This document shows, piece by piece, positions 34,222 through 44,479 of a stretch of 64,000 nucleotides of DNA; the first letter of the stretch is position 1, and each line of letters starts with the position of its first letter. Below the pieces are notes generated by a model, which did not search any database, was not told the DNA's origin, and was given only the letters and a program-made list of their open reading frames with translations. The translations under genes were made by a program, and so were the position numbers. Location: contig OY365814.1 of assembly GCA_959347315.1 (NCBI GenBank), positions 3,461,661-3,525,660 on the forward strand, written 5' to 3'. This DNA is from Bimastos eiseni. Lineage: Eukaryota; Annelida; Clitellata; Crassiclitellata; Lumbricidae.

Positions 34222-34540
34222 TCATTTGCTGTCACATTGACTGCTGCTTCCATTTACCATCATCCACCAGTGAAAGACTACAGTCTTGTCGATACTGTAC
34301 TCTAATCTGTGAATGAACGTTGACAGTTTTCGCTCTACCCATCGACGCAACTTCGCCCAAAGACTCTGAACATCCATGTAATCTGTCGATGGGAATCCGT
34401 TTATCGGTTTCACGCTTGTGCGTGGGCCCATCACAGGCGGCTCTTTTCAGCTAACTGTGCAGAAGTTTGCCATCTGACGTATTTTATTGGATCATAATGA
34501 CATTTAACATCATAGAGGCCAGCGCAGAGAGCGTATCTGA
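34222..34540. other. Intergenic, no gene seen
   Basis: Contains one short minus-strand frame without recognisable content. Confidence 0.4.
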
Positions 34541-35367
34541 GGGGTCGGATATAAATGACATCTCGCTCCTAGGGGTGAGGGGTCATACATTTTGCACGAC
34601 TTGGGGCGAGGGATTAAGAAGTGTGACGTCACACCAACACATCAAACATTAAAATGTGTAGTTTTATTTTAACTTTCACTCAATTGAACAGTTCCACTTA
34701 ATTAACAGCATTACCACGATTTAATAATACTACACTACATAATGATTAATGAACCCTTAATCTTCAGATTATTTACTCTTACGCTCGGTGTCAATTCCGG
34801 GGTTTTGGAAATGAGGCAGCCATTCTGTAACACACAAGCAGGTATCATTAAACAGCCCAAACGCATCAGGCCACAGGGAGTTTATACACGTCGGCAACGT
34901 GAAATTATGGATGTGATCGTAATTGATGAAAATGGAGAGAGTGTGGATTTGATGGACGAAGAAGAGCTGGATCTGTATGGAACAGGATGATGAGATCCAG
35001 GCTCTCCCTATTTATTTCATGAAGGAGCATTGTGCTTCTCCATGAAGCTTGGATTGTTTTAAGTTATTGTCATTAAATATTTTTATCATAAATGTAATGA
35101 TTCTACCATGGCGTTTCATCATGTGGAATACACAATGAATGTAATAATTATACTATATCCATTTTTATTCTTTTTACCATAATTATAATTTAAAGTATTA
35201 TTAATGTCATAATTAATGTTTGAATATTATAGGAACATTTGTATATAACATTCTGACTATCTGGTCTTTTCGGGGGTGATACATTAGTGACATAATATTT
35301 TAGAGGGTTATAACATTTGTGACGAGGAAGAGTCAAATATTGTGTGGCGTCATTTATGGATGGCCCC
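34541..35367 (+). mobile_element. Harbinger-like element with 3-bp target duplication and short ORF
   Basis: Ends GGGGTCGGATATAAATGACA and (inverted) TGTGGCGTCATTTATGGATG followed by GCCCC, flanked by a 3-bp duplication TGA (34538-34540 and 35368-35370). A 3-bp duplication with G-rich ends suggests PIF/Harbinger or a related family. It carries an open frame ending at 34990 with an acidic tail (GESVDLMDEEELDLYGTG) preceded by a Lys/Arg-rich stretch (QPKRIRPQGVYTRRQ). An acceptor-like AG just before CCCAAACGCATCAGG suggests that the frame is the last exon of a once-spliced gene. Confidence 0.55.
34839..34990 (+). pseudogene. Short C-terminal ORF inside the Harbinger-like element
   Basis: From a possible acceptor near 34856 to the TGA at 34988-34990. 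Basic segment (QPKRIRPQGVYTRRQREIMD) then an acidic tail (VIVIDENGESVDLMDEEELD). It could be the C-terminus of an element-encoded protein or a captured host exon. Not recognised. A broken relative lies in the MITE at 28866. Confidence 0.35.
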
Positions 35368-35370
35368 TGA

Positions 35371-35737
35371 GTAGATAACTTGATGGGGTGCTATATAAAT
35401 GCTGAATTACATACCATTGCATTCTAATTTTTTTACATTTAGGTTGAAGATGAATTTATTTGACCAAGTAAACTCGGCCAATAGTAAGCAAACAGACGAC
35501 AATGCGTCTAATAATTTGAGTTAGGGCAGGCCCTATAGGCCTATACTATTATAGATCAACAAAGAAGTTAGAATAATAAATTAACAAAGAGGTAGATAAC
35601 TAAACAATAATTTTTGCGTTTGGAATAGCAATCAATTGTTATAAAACATATTTATATTGTTCACATATTTATATATTCATTTATTATATCGAGCGACATC
35701 TTGTATCAACACTAATTTGTGACACTAATTTTGTTCT
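35371..35737. other. Intergenic or intron, no gene seen
   Basis: Ends in an acceptor-like tract (ACTAATTTTGTTCTAG at 35725-35740) that could begin the NHL relic. Confidence 0.4.
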
Positions 35738-35740
35738 AGT

Positions 35741-36935
35741 CGTGCGCGAGATTTCCGTCAGCTTGACGGAGGCAATTGACTTTGAGAAAGATGAATTTTT
35801 TGGGGAGTTACTGAACTGCGAAATATGATCTGCGCCCTCTCTAGACAATCTACTTTTTATCCGCCGTCACGTGCAATTTACGTCTTTGATGGTCAAACTC
35901 CATTTTGTCTTCAGAGAAAAATAGAGATAAACGAGATTTTAAATCCCTTAGGCATCGGATCCAGTGAGAATAAAAATTGTCTCTTCGTCTTTGCCTTTAA
36001 TAAAACATGCGTGTGGAAGGTTACAATGGAAACAGATGATCAACACAAAATCATCAAAAATGGGTGACGCATGATTATATATGCTTGCTCCTTTATCAGC
36101 AGCAAGTGATGGTAAGATTTTTGTGAGCAATTATTCATCCAGTCTTTTGATCTATGGATCAGACTCAGACCTCATTCAATCCATTCAGTTGCCAAAAGAC
36201 ATCCTGAATCCTAGGCATGTAGTGGAAACATCCATCGGAAATGTTGTCATCCTTTACGGCCTAAAAGGGGAAAAGTCGATCCAAAAAGGGGTGCAAGAAA
36301 AAGAAGAAGACGACGAAGAGGAGGAGGACTGGTACGTGGACGACGAGAAGACGAAGGAAAAAGAAGAGGATGTTGGGTCAAGTGTGAGAAAGTCGACGGA
36401 ACGTGAGAAGGGAGAGGAGAAGAAAGATATAAGGGAGAAGGAAGGGAGTACGTCAAGAGGAAATCCGTCTACCGGAGAGGAGGAAGAAAAGAAAGATAAG
36501 ACATTTGAAAAGTGTGGGTCAGGTTGGATAAAGAAAGGAAACAGATGGCGTATACATGTAAGTGAGATAAACACGGATGGACAGATTGTCGGTCGTTTTA
36601 TTCTTAAAAATAAAAGGCAACAATTGGAAGGTCCTTTCTATCTGTCACTCGATTCAGACGATCAAGTGTTTGTGACTGACATAGATAAATATAAAGTGAT
36701 TCTCTTTGATTCGGATCTCAAATGGAATCGAATTCTTTGTCAAACAGCAGAAGAAACGGAAAAGAAAAGAACAGGAAGGGAACAGGAAGGGAACAGGAAA
36801 AGAACAGGAAGAACAGGAAAAAGAAAAGAACTTCATTGTTCCACAGAGATTATGTTACGACTAAGAAAAAAAACAACTGATCGTTCTGCACCACGCAGGA
36901 GTTCTCATTTACACTTTAAGTCTAATTTAGACTAA
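35741..36935 (+). pseudogene. NHL-repeat beta-propeller protein, C-terminal part, frameshifted
   Basis: After an acceptor-like TTGTTCTAG comes a charged stretch (TEAIDFEKDEFFGELLNCE), then propeller-blade motifs in changing frames: SRAIYVFDGQTPFCLQRKI, KNCLFVFAFNKTCVWKVTM, SAASDGKIFVSNYSSSLLIY, EINTDGQIVGRFIL and YLSLDSDDQVFVTDIDKYKV. The D-G-x-I-x-V and D-x-V-F-V-x-D pattern is that of NHL blades, as in TRIM-NHL proteins. Frame breaks lie near 35822, near 36060 (two extra A), and near 36080 (two extra bases before ATGCTTGCT). The end near 36830-36935 continues in another frame as KKQLIVLHHAGVLIYTLSLI with a stop inside. Blades are interrupted at 36290-36520 by an insertion rich in Glu and Lys. 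It is dead as a whole, though the 284-codon frame at 36081-36935 stays open. Confidence 0.6.
36290..36525 (+). repeat. Lys/Glu-rich low-complexity insertion
   Basis: A purine-rich AAGAAGAAGACGACG- and GAGAAGGAA-type tract inside the NHL relic, encoding runs such as KEEDDEEEEDWYVDDEK. A second purine tract, GAACAGGAAGGGAACAGG, at 36765-36830 repeats a 10-11 bp unit. Both look like slippage expansions. Confidence 0.65.
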
Positions 36936-37014
36936 CTTTTTATGTATAGATTTTATAAATAGAAATTTCTTTTAATCTCTCCGATTTCAAACATCTATTT
37001 CTAGAAGCTCACTT

Positions 37015-37610
37015 AATTAAGAGATGTATGCTTAAATAGAATAACGTGAAATGGAAAGATTGAAGAAAAATTATGGTCAAGTAGAAGCAGTATTGATGGT
37101 GTAATCATTTGTGCAAGTATAGGCTCGATCGATGAAAAGATTTTTGACTAGGCAAAGCGAAAGTTTGATCGACACGTAAAATCATGCATAAACTGAAACT
37201 TGATGGAGGAGAGAAATCTACTAAAATTCAACCGGAATCGATAAACAGAATTCAAGCTTAATTTGATCTGGATTGATGCAAATATTTCTGCATGAATGAA
37301 AGTTTTAATGATGAAGATAATTCCTTCCAAATGGATCTAAGAAAACAATTCAGCTTTATTCCATTTAAAGGAAAATCTTTTCATCCATCAAACTACTAGT
37401 TGGGAATTTGGGAACAAATCTTCTCATCGTTCCAGCTTCCAATTTAGCAGGATTCCATTCATCAGTCATTTTTTCCGCGTACGCAAAAATTATATTTATG
37501 GATCCATCTTTGATATAAACGGAATTCCTTTCATCACCTCAACTTGAGGTGATGAAAGGAATTGGAATTGAAAGTAAAATGAAGAGGGTGTCCTCAACCC
37601 TCTTCATTTG
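37015..37610. repeat. Foldback cluster with two adjacent perfect hairpins
   Basis: Forward diverged GCTGGATTGATG-type units (37020-37330) turn to reverse units (37370-37460). At the centre-right are two perfect inverted repeats side by side: 20-bp arms with a single-base centre (37523-37542 and 37544-37563, AATTCCTTTCATCACCTCAA) and 13-bp arms (37577-37589 and 37597-37609, AAATGAAGAGGGT). Confidence 0.65.
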
Positions 37611-38110
37611 ATGTTCAAATGATTGCGTTCAAAAAAAGAATCGAACGAAAGCACATGGAAAACGTATTGTTGTTGTTGAATATACAGCTCATCTGTCTCT
37701 CTCCTTCGACCCAAAAGTATCGAATTTTTATAGCTTCCTATGTAGATGGAGGAAGATCCACTTTGGCTCTTTATCAATTTGCGTGTAGATTTCTCGGGCG
37801 TGGCCTTCTTCATGCCGCCTTGTAATAAACATTTCACACAAGCAGCTTTGACATTCGTCATTTATCTAGCATCCGATCTTCGACCATTCCGAATGAGACT
37901 GAGAATGTTTATCGCCACGGCAATCACAAACAAGGGCCGTAAACTAAACAGGTTGCGTTCAAAATTTATTAGTAGGCCTAGACTGTAATGTTTTGTCCAA
38001 TTGAAAGGATCACCTTATTTTATATTTAGCCGACTTTTATCATTCGTGACCTGTTTTGCAATTCAGTAAGCGTACCACCATTTATTCAGTAGAGTTAGCA
38101 GTAATTCATT
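37611..38110. other. Unrecognised, weakly coding-like
   Basis: Plus-strand frames at 37619-37825 and 37746-37988 overlap. The second has protein-like composition (LWLFINLRVDFSGVAFFMPP) but no family I know and no supported splice sites. No call made. Confidence 0.25.
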
Positions 38111-38119
38111 CATGACAAC

Positions 38120-38190
38120 GATTTATAAATTTCCTCTTCAAGGCTACTACTCAGGAGCGATCCCTACCCAGTCGCATGGCATTGACCGAC
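38120..38190 (-). pseudogene. CR1 3'-end fragment
   Basis: The plus-strand CAAGGCTACTACTCAGGAGC matches the 3' terminus of the CR1 copy at 27440-28420, so this is the 3' tip of another minus-strand copy. Confidence 0.5.
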
Positions 38191-38339
38191 ACAGAATAAA
38201 AGTTGGAGGGCATATTGAAAAAGCTTTTGCCTACCAGCTCACTATTTATTTAGAGACTACTAAGCTGCTTCAGGAATGCCAATCTCGCTCTCGGGAATGT
38301 CATTCCACTCAGACGCCATTACTCCACCTCTCTGAGTCC

Positions 38340-39215
38340 TTTCCGACAGTTATGTGGCTATAGATAATTCGCAATTCGCTCTTCTGTTTGACTTCAGTGT
38401 CGGTTTCAACACTGTCTACCATGATACGTTGCTTAGGCGGAGCCCCAGAAATTTCATTTGGTCTGCCTTGTATTTTAGCAAGTTAGACTCATTCGTTAGG
38501 TTATTAAAGTTCAATATATGTTGTCCATGGGTCTTTAGTCTCTCTGTGACCTTCCCCAGGACTTGGTTTTGCGCGTCATTTAAATTTATGAGACCGATTA
38601 CACCGATTACTTCTATCCTTAATACCACTGCTGTGCTGTGCAGTGGGCACGCAGCAGCAACTGATGAATCTGGATGAAGCTGGACCTATATATTCGCTTT
38701 TACCACTTTTCCTTTGCTGTCACGTTGGACCAATCATCGCTTCTCAATCATCGACTCTGCCTTTAACATGCTACCAGTTGCGTCAACTTCGCTCTGTTTC
38801 TGTAACTCCAGACGCCACAGCTACCCTTTGTTACGCTTTCATAACAGCCCGACTAGGTTACTGTTGCTCACTCTATGTAGGCCCTCCAGCCGGGCAGTTG
38901 CGGTGCCTGGACCGGGTCCTGCATTCTGCCGCGCGTCTTGTCTGGTGCATTCCTAAATTTCGATAAGTCTCCGTCTATATGTTGGATCTCTGATCTCTGC
39001 TTAACTTCGCCACCTCTGCTGTTTGTGTGCACCGTGTGGCCGCTCTCCTCGCTCAGCGCACTCTTTTGTCCGTATAACGACATGTAGATGCCATCGCAGT
39101 GGCTGGTCCTCGCTCTGGAACAGGCTCCCACTGGCGTTGCGATTGACTCCAAGATCAACTCCGACTCATTCTATATTCGTCTTAAAACTGTCCTTTTAGC
39201 CGTTCGGAGCGCTTT
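38340..39215 (+). pseudogene. CR1 reverse transcriptase relic, plus strand
   Basis: Pieces in changing frames: LLFDFSVGFNTVYHDTLL (the LLDFS-AFDTVDH motif) near 38370, SVSVTPDATATLCYAFITAR and LDRVLHSAARLVWCIPKF near 38795-38960, and the C-terminal LTPRSTPTHSIFVLKLSF near 39140-39200. The 39216 boundary is a CATCATCATCAT tract, a microsatellite 3' tail. Closest in wording to the copy at 27440. Confidence 0.7.
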
Positions 39216-39581
39216 CATCATCATCATCATCATAGTCATGCATGTGGTCGTCGTCGTCCCCGTCGCCTCCGCCGCCGTCGTCGTCGTTGTCGTTATCATC
39301 ATCATCGTCATCATCTCACAAAGCACGCCATAGGCGATAACAGCACACGCGAAAACTAGACTACTGGCAGACATGCTACCGATATAATAATAATTATAAT
39401 GATTATAATAATTTATATCTAAACAAATTTTAACATTTATAATATTAATAATAATAATATAGAGCATAACAATAAAATAATTATAATATGATTGTCAAAA
39501 ATAATAATAGTAAAAATACTCAAATAATACTAAGAATCAATTAGCTTAAAAGTTCGTAGTATAATAATAATAATAATAAAT

Positions 39582-39619
<38 letters not shown>

Positions 39620-39677
39620 TTTATTAATAATAAGAGCAATGGTAATAGTAATAATAAAAATAATAATATTATCATTC

Positions 39678-39723
<46 letters not shown>

Positions 39724-40070
39724 TAATAATAATATTAATATTAAAAATGATAATAGTAATAGTACTCAAATAATAATAACAAAACCCAATTAACTGATTA
39801 GTTTGCAGTGGGCCTATAATGATGATGGAGATGACGATGCCAATGACGCCAGCGACAACGACAACGGCGCCGATGATGGTGATGATGATGATATAGCAAT
39901 ACCAATAATTTATTATTTTTATTACATCGTCATCGTCGTCATCATCATCATCATAAACATCATCATCATCATCGACATCGACGATGATGATAATGACGAT
40001 GATGTTGGTAAAAAAGTACTAATAATGATACTAATAATATTAGTAATATTGTGTGTTAGCCGTATTACGA
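39216..40070. repeat. Trinucleotide microsatellite field (CAT, GTC, ATT, GAT)
   Basis: Successive runs of CAT, GTCGTCGTC, (ATA)n or (AAT)n at about 39555-39760, then GATGATGATG and CATCATCAT at 39820-40010. All open frames here are low complexity (poly-Ile/Asn, poly-Asp, poly-Met/Thr) and are not genes. Confidence 0.9.
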
Positions 40071-40499
40071 CTTTGTAGTTTACTATGACATTAGCGGCCG
40101 ATGTTAACATGAGATGTCGTTAAATTGAGTTTAAACAAAGCATACGGCCGTTTCTTTGTTTGAAATCCCGCCATCATTCTGTAGTCACCAAGCTAAGAGG
40201 CTGTAAGACCACGCACCCCACCCACCATTTGATCTGTATAAGCGATAAATCAACTTGGTATTCTCTTTGGCCGCAACCCATCTTCCCGACTAGCGCGGCC
40301 GTGTCAAATGGTTTCTGCAGCTGGTAAATGTCTACGTATGTATATACAGTCCATACCCCAAGGAATGCCCCACATCGAATCTCTGGTGCTAACCGTCTGA
40401 TCTGTAGTGGATCGTCGTCGGCCCAACAGTTTCTATGTTGGACAGCTGTAGGCTAGACGAAGGAGGACGGAATCGCGCACGCATATCTTCATGTGAGGG
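40071..40499. other. Spacer without a gene
   Basis: Nothing recognised. Confidence 0.4.
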
Positions 40500-40900
40500 A
40501 TAGTTGAAGGGACCCCACGAGAATCCAACGCCAACACTATTTCTTCACTTAACCTCATCTGCCTCTCAGATTTTGCACGACTTTAGCTGTCTGGGTAGGT
40601 CTTCCGATTTTTTGTCCCTTGCCATACCTTCTGTTAGGACAAGTCTTGGTTTGCGGGCTTTCTGTTTTGCCAGTCCAAAGTTCTGGAATTCATTACTTCA
40701 CGCCGTTCAGCCCGCTTCATGAGTCTTTAGCTTCTTTTCGATCTTCGCTTAAAACCATTTTATTTACACTTGCCTATCCTCCTTAGACTGTCTTTCTGTC
40801 TCTTCGGACTGACCTTTTGGATCTGACCTGATTTCGGATTTGTTTTGGTGCGCCGTCCGTTGATGACCTGTGCATTATTATGGCGGCGTTATACGCCTAG
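40500..40900 (+). pseudogene. CR1 C-terminal relic
   Basis: SVRTSLGLRAFCFASPKFWN followed by SLL is the terminal motif of CR1-like reverse transcriptases (R-R-F-F--P--WNSLP). After it comes a short frameshifted end (NHFIYTCLS) and a GGCGTTATACGCC tail. Confidence 0.55.
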
Positions 40901-41260
40901 AAGTTTTTAAGTCGTAGTCATAGGCATAGTCAGCTTTGACGTTAAAATTAATCGTACAATCTATTCGCTAGATGACAGGATATGCTGGAAATAAATCTGG
41001 TATAAAGAACGTCACTGATACGACAGTTTCTGTCAGTGAAGCTATTTATGCAAGCGCCATTTTGTTGAAGACCACATTAGCCAGATTATGTGACAATTCA
41101 GCTTTAATGCCAAACCTGGTTGGATTCAATTATTCTTCGCATATTATTCCTGAATTAAAACATTTAGGGTATATGTGTATTTTAGCGCTTATTGATAGAA
41201 CTTTATTTTAGCGTCGTAAATTACCCATGTTAACATAATGGCGTCGTACGTTAGGGGGGT
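40901..41260. other. Spacer without a gene
   Basis: A short plus-strand frame at 40972-41211 has no recognisable family. 41082-41130 resembles the wording near 2890-2910 (ATGCCAAACCTGGTTGGATTC), a hint of an older shared repeat. Confidence 0.35.
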
Positions 41261-41264
41261 GCGT

Positions 41265-41620
41265 AGCGAATTGCCGAAACCCGAATACCCGAAACTGATT
41301 TCCGCCGTATCCCAGAAAACGAAGCCGGATTGATGAAAAGGATTCTGCTTAAATGGAAGCTGGATGGATGAAAAGAATTCTCGCAGAAGCTGGATTGATG
41401 AATGAATTGCGCTTTTTTTGAGACAGTTCAGCGGTTTTCAATAGTACATTGCTGTTTTCGGGGAATCGGGCTTTTTGGTCTTTTAAGCGTTTTCGGGGAT
41501 TCGGGTTTCGATGATTCGGGTTGGTCCCCATTACATTAGGGTGCGTAGCGAATCGTCGAAACCCGAATACCCGAAGCGAATTTCCGCCGTAACCAAGAAA
41601 TCGATTTTTCAAAGCGATCC
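41265..41620. repeat. 265-bp repeat, second copy plus partial third
   Basis: Copy of 3245-3510: starts GTGCGTAGCGAATTGCCGAA, has three AAGCTGGAT units, ends GATTCGGGTTGGTCCC at about 41527. A new start (GTGCGTAGCGAATCGTCGAA) follows at 41538. Confidence 0.65.
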
Positions 41621-41749
41621 GACTTCCCGAAAATATTTTGCTAATTGTATTAAGAAATTGGGCGATTTATCGTTTTAACGTCCCAAATTCATTGCACCTT
41701 ACGAAGCCATAGTAATCGGCCCAGACGCTCTTCCCGAAATTGATGAAAA

Positions 41750-42300
41750 ATACACATAAATAGAAGCTGGGGTAAAAGTGTATTTTAGCGTATTTTATTA
41801 TTCCCTTCATTATAATCATGTGTTTTGTAAGTAGAAACTTGGTTGATGATAATAATTATAACTAAATGGAAGCTGAATCAATGAAAATAATTTTAAAAGT
41901 GTGTCTTAGAGTGTTTAATTAAACAAAATGTTGTTAAGAAATTCCACTGGATTCCGTCACGATGCCATTTTGTCATCAAACATCTAATATGAATGATATT
42001 TTCATCGATACAGATTTCATTCATAGATCTTTCTCTTCGTCGATCCAGCTTCCATTTAGGTATATTTCATTTTATCAATCCAGCTTCCGTTTTTAGGTTT
42101 ATTTCTTTTAATCAATCAAGTTTTTTGCGTGCGTACACTGCCTTGTTTACATCAATTCCACGTCCACCGCAATGACATTCGCGCATCTATTAATTACGAT
42201 GTTTTCATAGATCCAGCTTCCATTTAAGCATAATTTCTTTCATCAGTCCACTTTCTGCTGCACATTCTTTTTTTTCATCGATCCCGTCTCCATTTAAGCT
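41750..42300. repeat. Foldback repeat cluster
   Basis: Forward units (41760-41890), a 110-base middle, then five or six reverse units (42010-42300, GATCCAGCTTCCATTTAGG type). Confidence 0.6.
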
Positions 42301-42480
42301 ACAGTTTGGACATCTATTCACGGCAAATAATAAAATATGTTAAAATGCACTGTTACTGAAACTGTTTATGATGAAATGAAATATTTGTAATGAATTATAA
42401 TGGACAAGCTGATCGCAGGATGCTCCATCTTTCACGGCAGATGACTATCTATCTCATTAACCACCAAGGTATTCAACATC
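42301..42480. other. Spacer
   Basis: Nothing recognised. Confidence 0.4.
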
Positions 42481-43400
42481 CGTAAAGCCACCGCCAGCTC
42501 GTCTCCACTGGCTTTCCTCCTGCACCTTCAATCTGTCCACTGTGTCTCCAGTCACTCTGGCTGTTCAATGCCAAATCATTCACAACTCCACTCCTAAATT
42601 CTGTAAACTGTACCCCTCTTTGCATCCCTTTTGCAGGAGTTCATCAACGTCCTGTTTCCACTCATCACCGTCATCTGCAACTGTTCCATCCATGAAGGAA
42701 TCTTGCTGTTGTGTCATAAAAGATCCATTTCTTGTTGCAAATCTCAAGTGTGATGGGCTCTCTCAATGCAACCCTCTCAGCCGAGTGGCCTGGATATCCT
42801 GCACTCTGCAGCCCAACCGACTGGTCTCATACCAAAATTTGACCACTCTCCAGTTATATGCGGGACATCCTCCACTGGCTCCCCCTCAGACAGCGAGTTG
42901 AGTATAGAACAGCTGGCTTAGTCTGGCCATGCCTGCTAGGCCTTGGTCCTATACCTACTTGGTCGAACTCTGCATCCCCATCCTGAGTGCTCGGGGCTTG
43001 CGCTCCCTGCGTTCGGCTGAACAAGGTCTCCTCTTTGTTCCACATGCACTCAGCGCCACCAGGCAGAGCCGTGCCTTCTCAGTGGTAGGCCCTTCTATTT
43101 GGCATGACCTCCCTTAGACGCTTTGCTCTCTTCCTAGAACCCCTTTTCACGCATTCCTCTCTCGTCTTAAGGTTATTTTATTTTGCTGCACTGGGGTTGA
43201 GAGCGCTTCTGAGTAGTCACCTTGAAGAGCCCTCTCTGCCCAGTTTCCCCTCATCACTTTCTGCGCCTCTGTTCGGTATTTAGGGGTCACTCTTGACCAA
43301 GAACTCAACTTGGCTCAACATGTCAATAATGTCTCTCTTAGTTGTTTTGACCAGCTTCGCCAATTACGAGTAATACCTCAGCGCCACAGCTTCTCTGGTT
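42481..43400 (+). pseudogene. CR1 relics, two pieces
   Basis: The first piece (42481-43230) shows, in shifting frames, LHSAAQPTGLIPKFDHS, DILHWLPLRQRVEYRTAGLV and CLLGLGPIPTWSNSA. The second piece (43255-43380) shows VRYLGVTLDQELNLAQHVNN, which belongs upstream in the element, so the pieces are out of order: either two insertions or a rearranged one. Confidence 0.6.
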
Positions 43401-43939
43401 CAAAGTAAGCTTTCCTTGGAGGGGCACTGAGAGAGGTTTTTTGACCCTGGAGAGCAGGAAGAGGACGGCCGCGAGTTTCAGTAACCCCTTGGCTGCGCGT
43501 TCCAGGTGTTCCTGAGTGAAGAGTGAATGTTTGAAGTGAATAGCTGCATAGCTGTATAGACGGCACAGAATTTTTGCTTTATATATAGAGATAATAAAAT
43601 ACACTATCTGTTATTGATCAAAATTTTGATAGATAAAATATGCTAAATTACACATTTACCACATCTAGTCAATGATTTATAATTTATAAGTCAGTGAGTT
43701 TATTTGCTTAACAATATTGACATTAGTTAGACTTGACATAAACGATGACATCAAATCTCTTGAACTTGGACTTACAGACGATTTAACAAATGACTAAGGA
43801 CAACAATTTGATATAATTTACTTGTGGTCAAATGCCTTGAATGAGGAACTGACAACATTTGATGATTTTTTAAGTATTAATTAATTTTCTAACATGAGCT
43901 CGGTCACCCCAGAATGTAAGGTGCAGGGGGCACATGCCT
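43401..43939. other. Spacer without a gene
   Basis: 43420-43600 may contain a minus-strand CR1 tip; the remainder is AT-rich with no call. Confidence 0.3.
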
Positions 43940-44110
43940 GCAGAAGATGCTGAACATTTAGATATACAAGTGCTCGAATGCCAAGGTGTAATCGTTTGTT
44001 TTGAAGGGATTGAATTTAGGCGCAGCAGAAAGAGTGGGAATCAATTCCATTGTTGGGAGCTGAAGATGGAATGCACAACAGCTCATGAATGTTCTGATTG
44101 TAACTCAGAT
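43940..44110 (-). pseudogene. CR1 C-terminal fragment
   Basis: The minus strand gives CAFHLQLPTMELIPTLS, corresponding to the AFQ-SAPREWN-LPLSL end of the 5-kb CR1 with a frameshift. It abuts a foldback cluster. Confidence 0.4.
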
Positions 44111-44365
44111 AAAATATTTTTCATCAATCCAGCTTCCATCAACAATCCAGCTAGCTTCCAATTAAATATAATTCTTTTCATCGATCCAGCTTCCATTGAG
44201 GCATAATTCTTTTCATCAATCCAGCATCCATTTAAGCATGATTTTTTTCGTCAATCCAGCGTCTATTTCAGCTTGGTTATTTTCATCAATCCAGCACCAG
44301 TTTAACTGTATCCTTTCCATTTATCCAACTTCTAGTTACAAATGATTCTTTTCACCGATCCCTCT
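44111..44365 (-). repeat. Foldback half-array, reverse units only
   Basis: About seven reverse units (ATCAATCCAGCTTCCAT, spacer TTAAGCATAATTCTTTT) with no forward arm. A half element. Confidence 0.65.
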
Positions 44366-44479
44366 TCTACTGCCGGCGCTCTATAGGCTTAACCTGCTTT
44401 CCCTTGGGAAATAATTGACAACACTAAAGTGGTAGATTGCCATATAATATATTTATCAAATCAAATAAAAAATCTTTTT

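Noticed and set aside
36247..36574. Minus-strand Ser/Pro/Phe-rich frames
   Set aside because: Antisense of the purine-rich Lys/Glu tract.
39216..40078. Long open frames of poly-Ile/Asn, poly-Asp or poly-Met/Thr on both strands
   Set aside because: They are translations of CAT, GTC, ATT and GAT microsatellites with no other coding signal.
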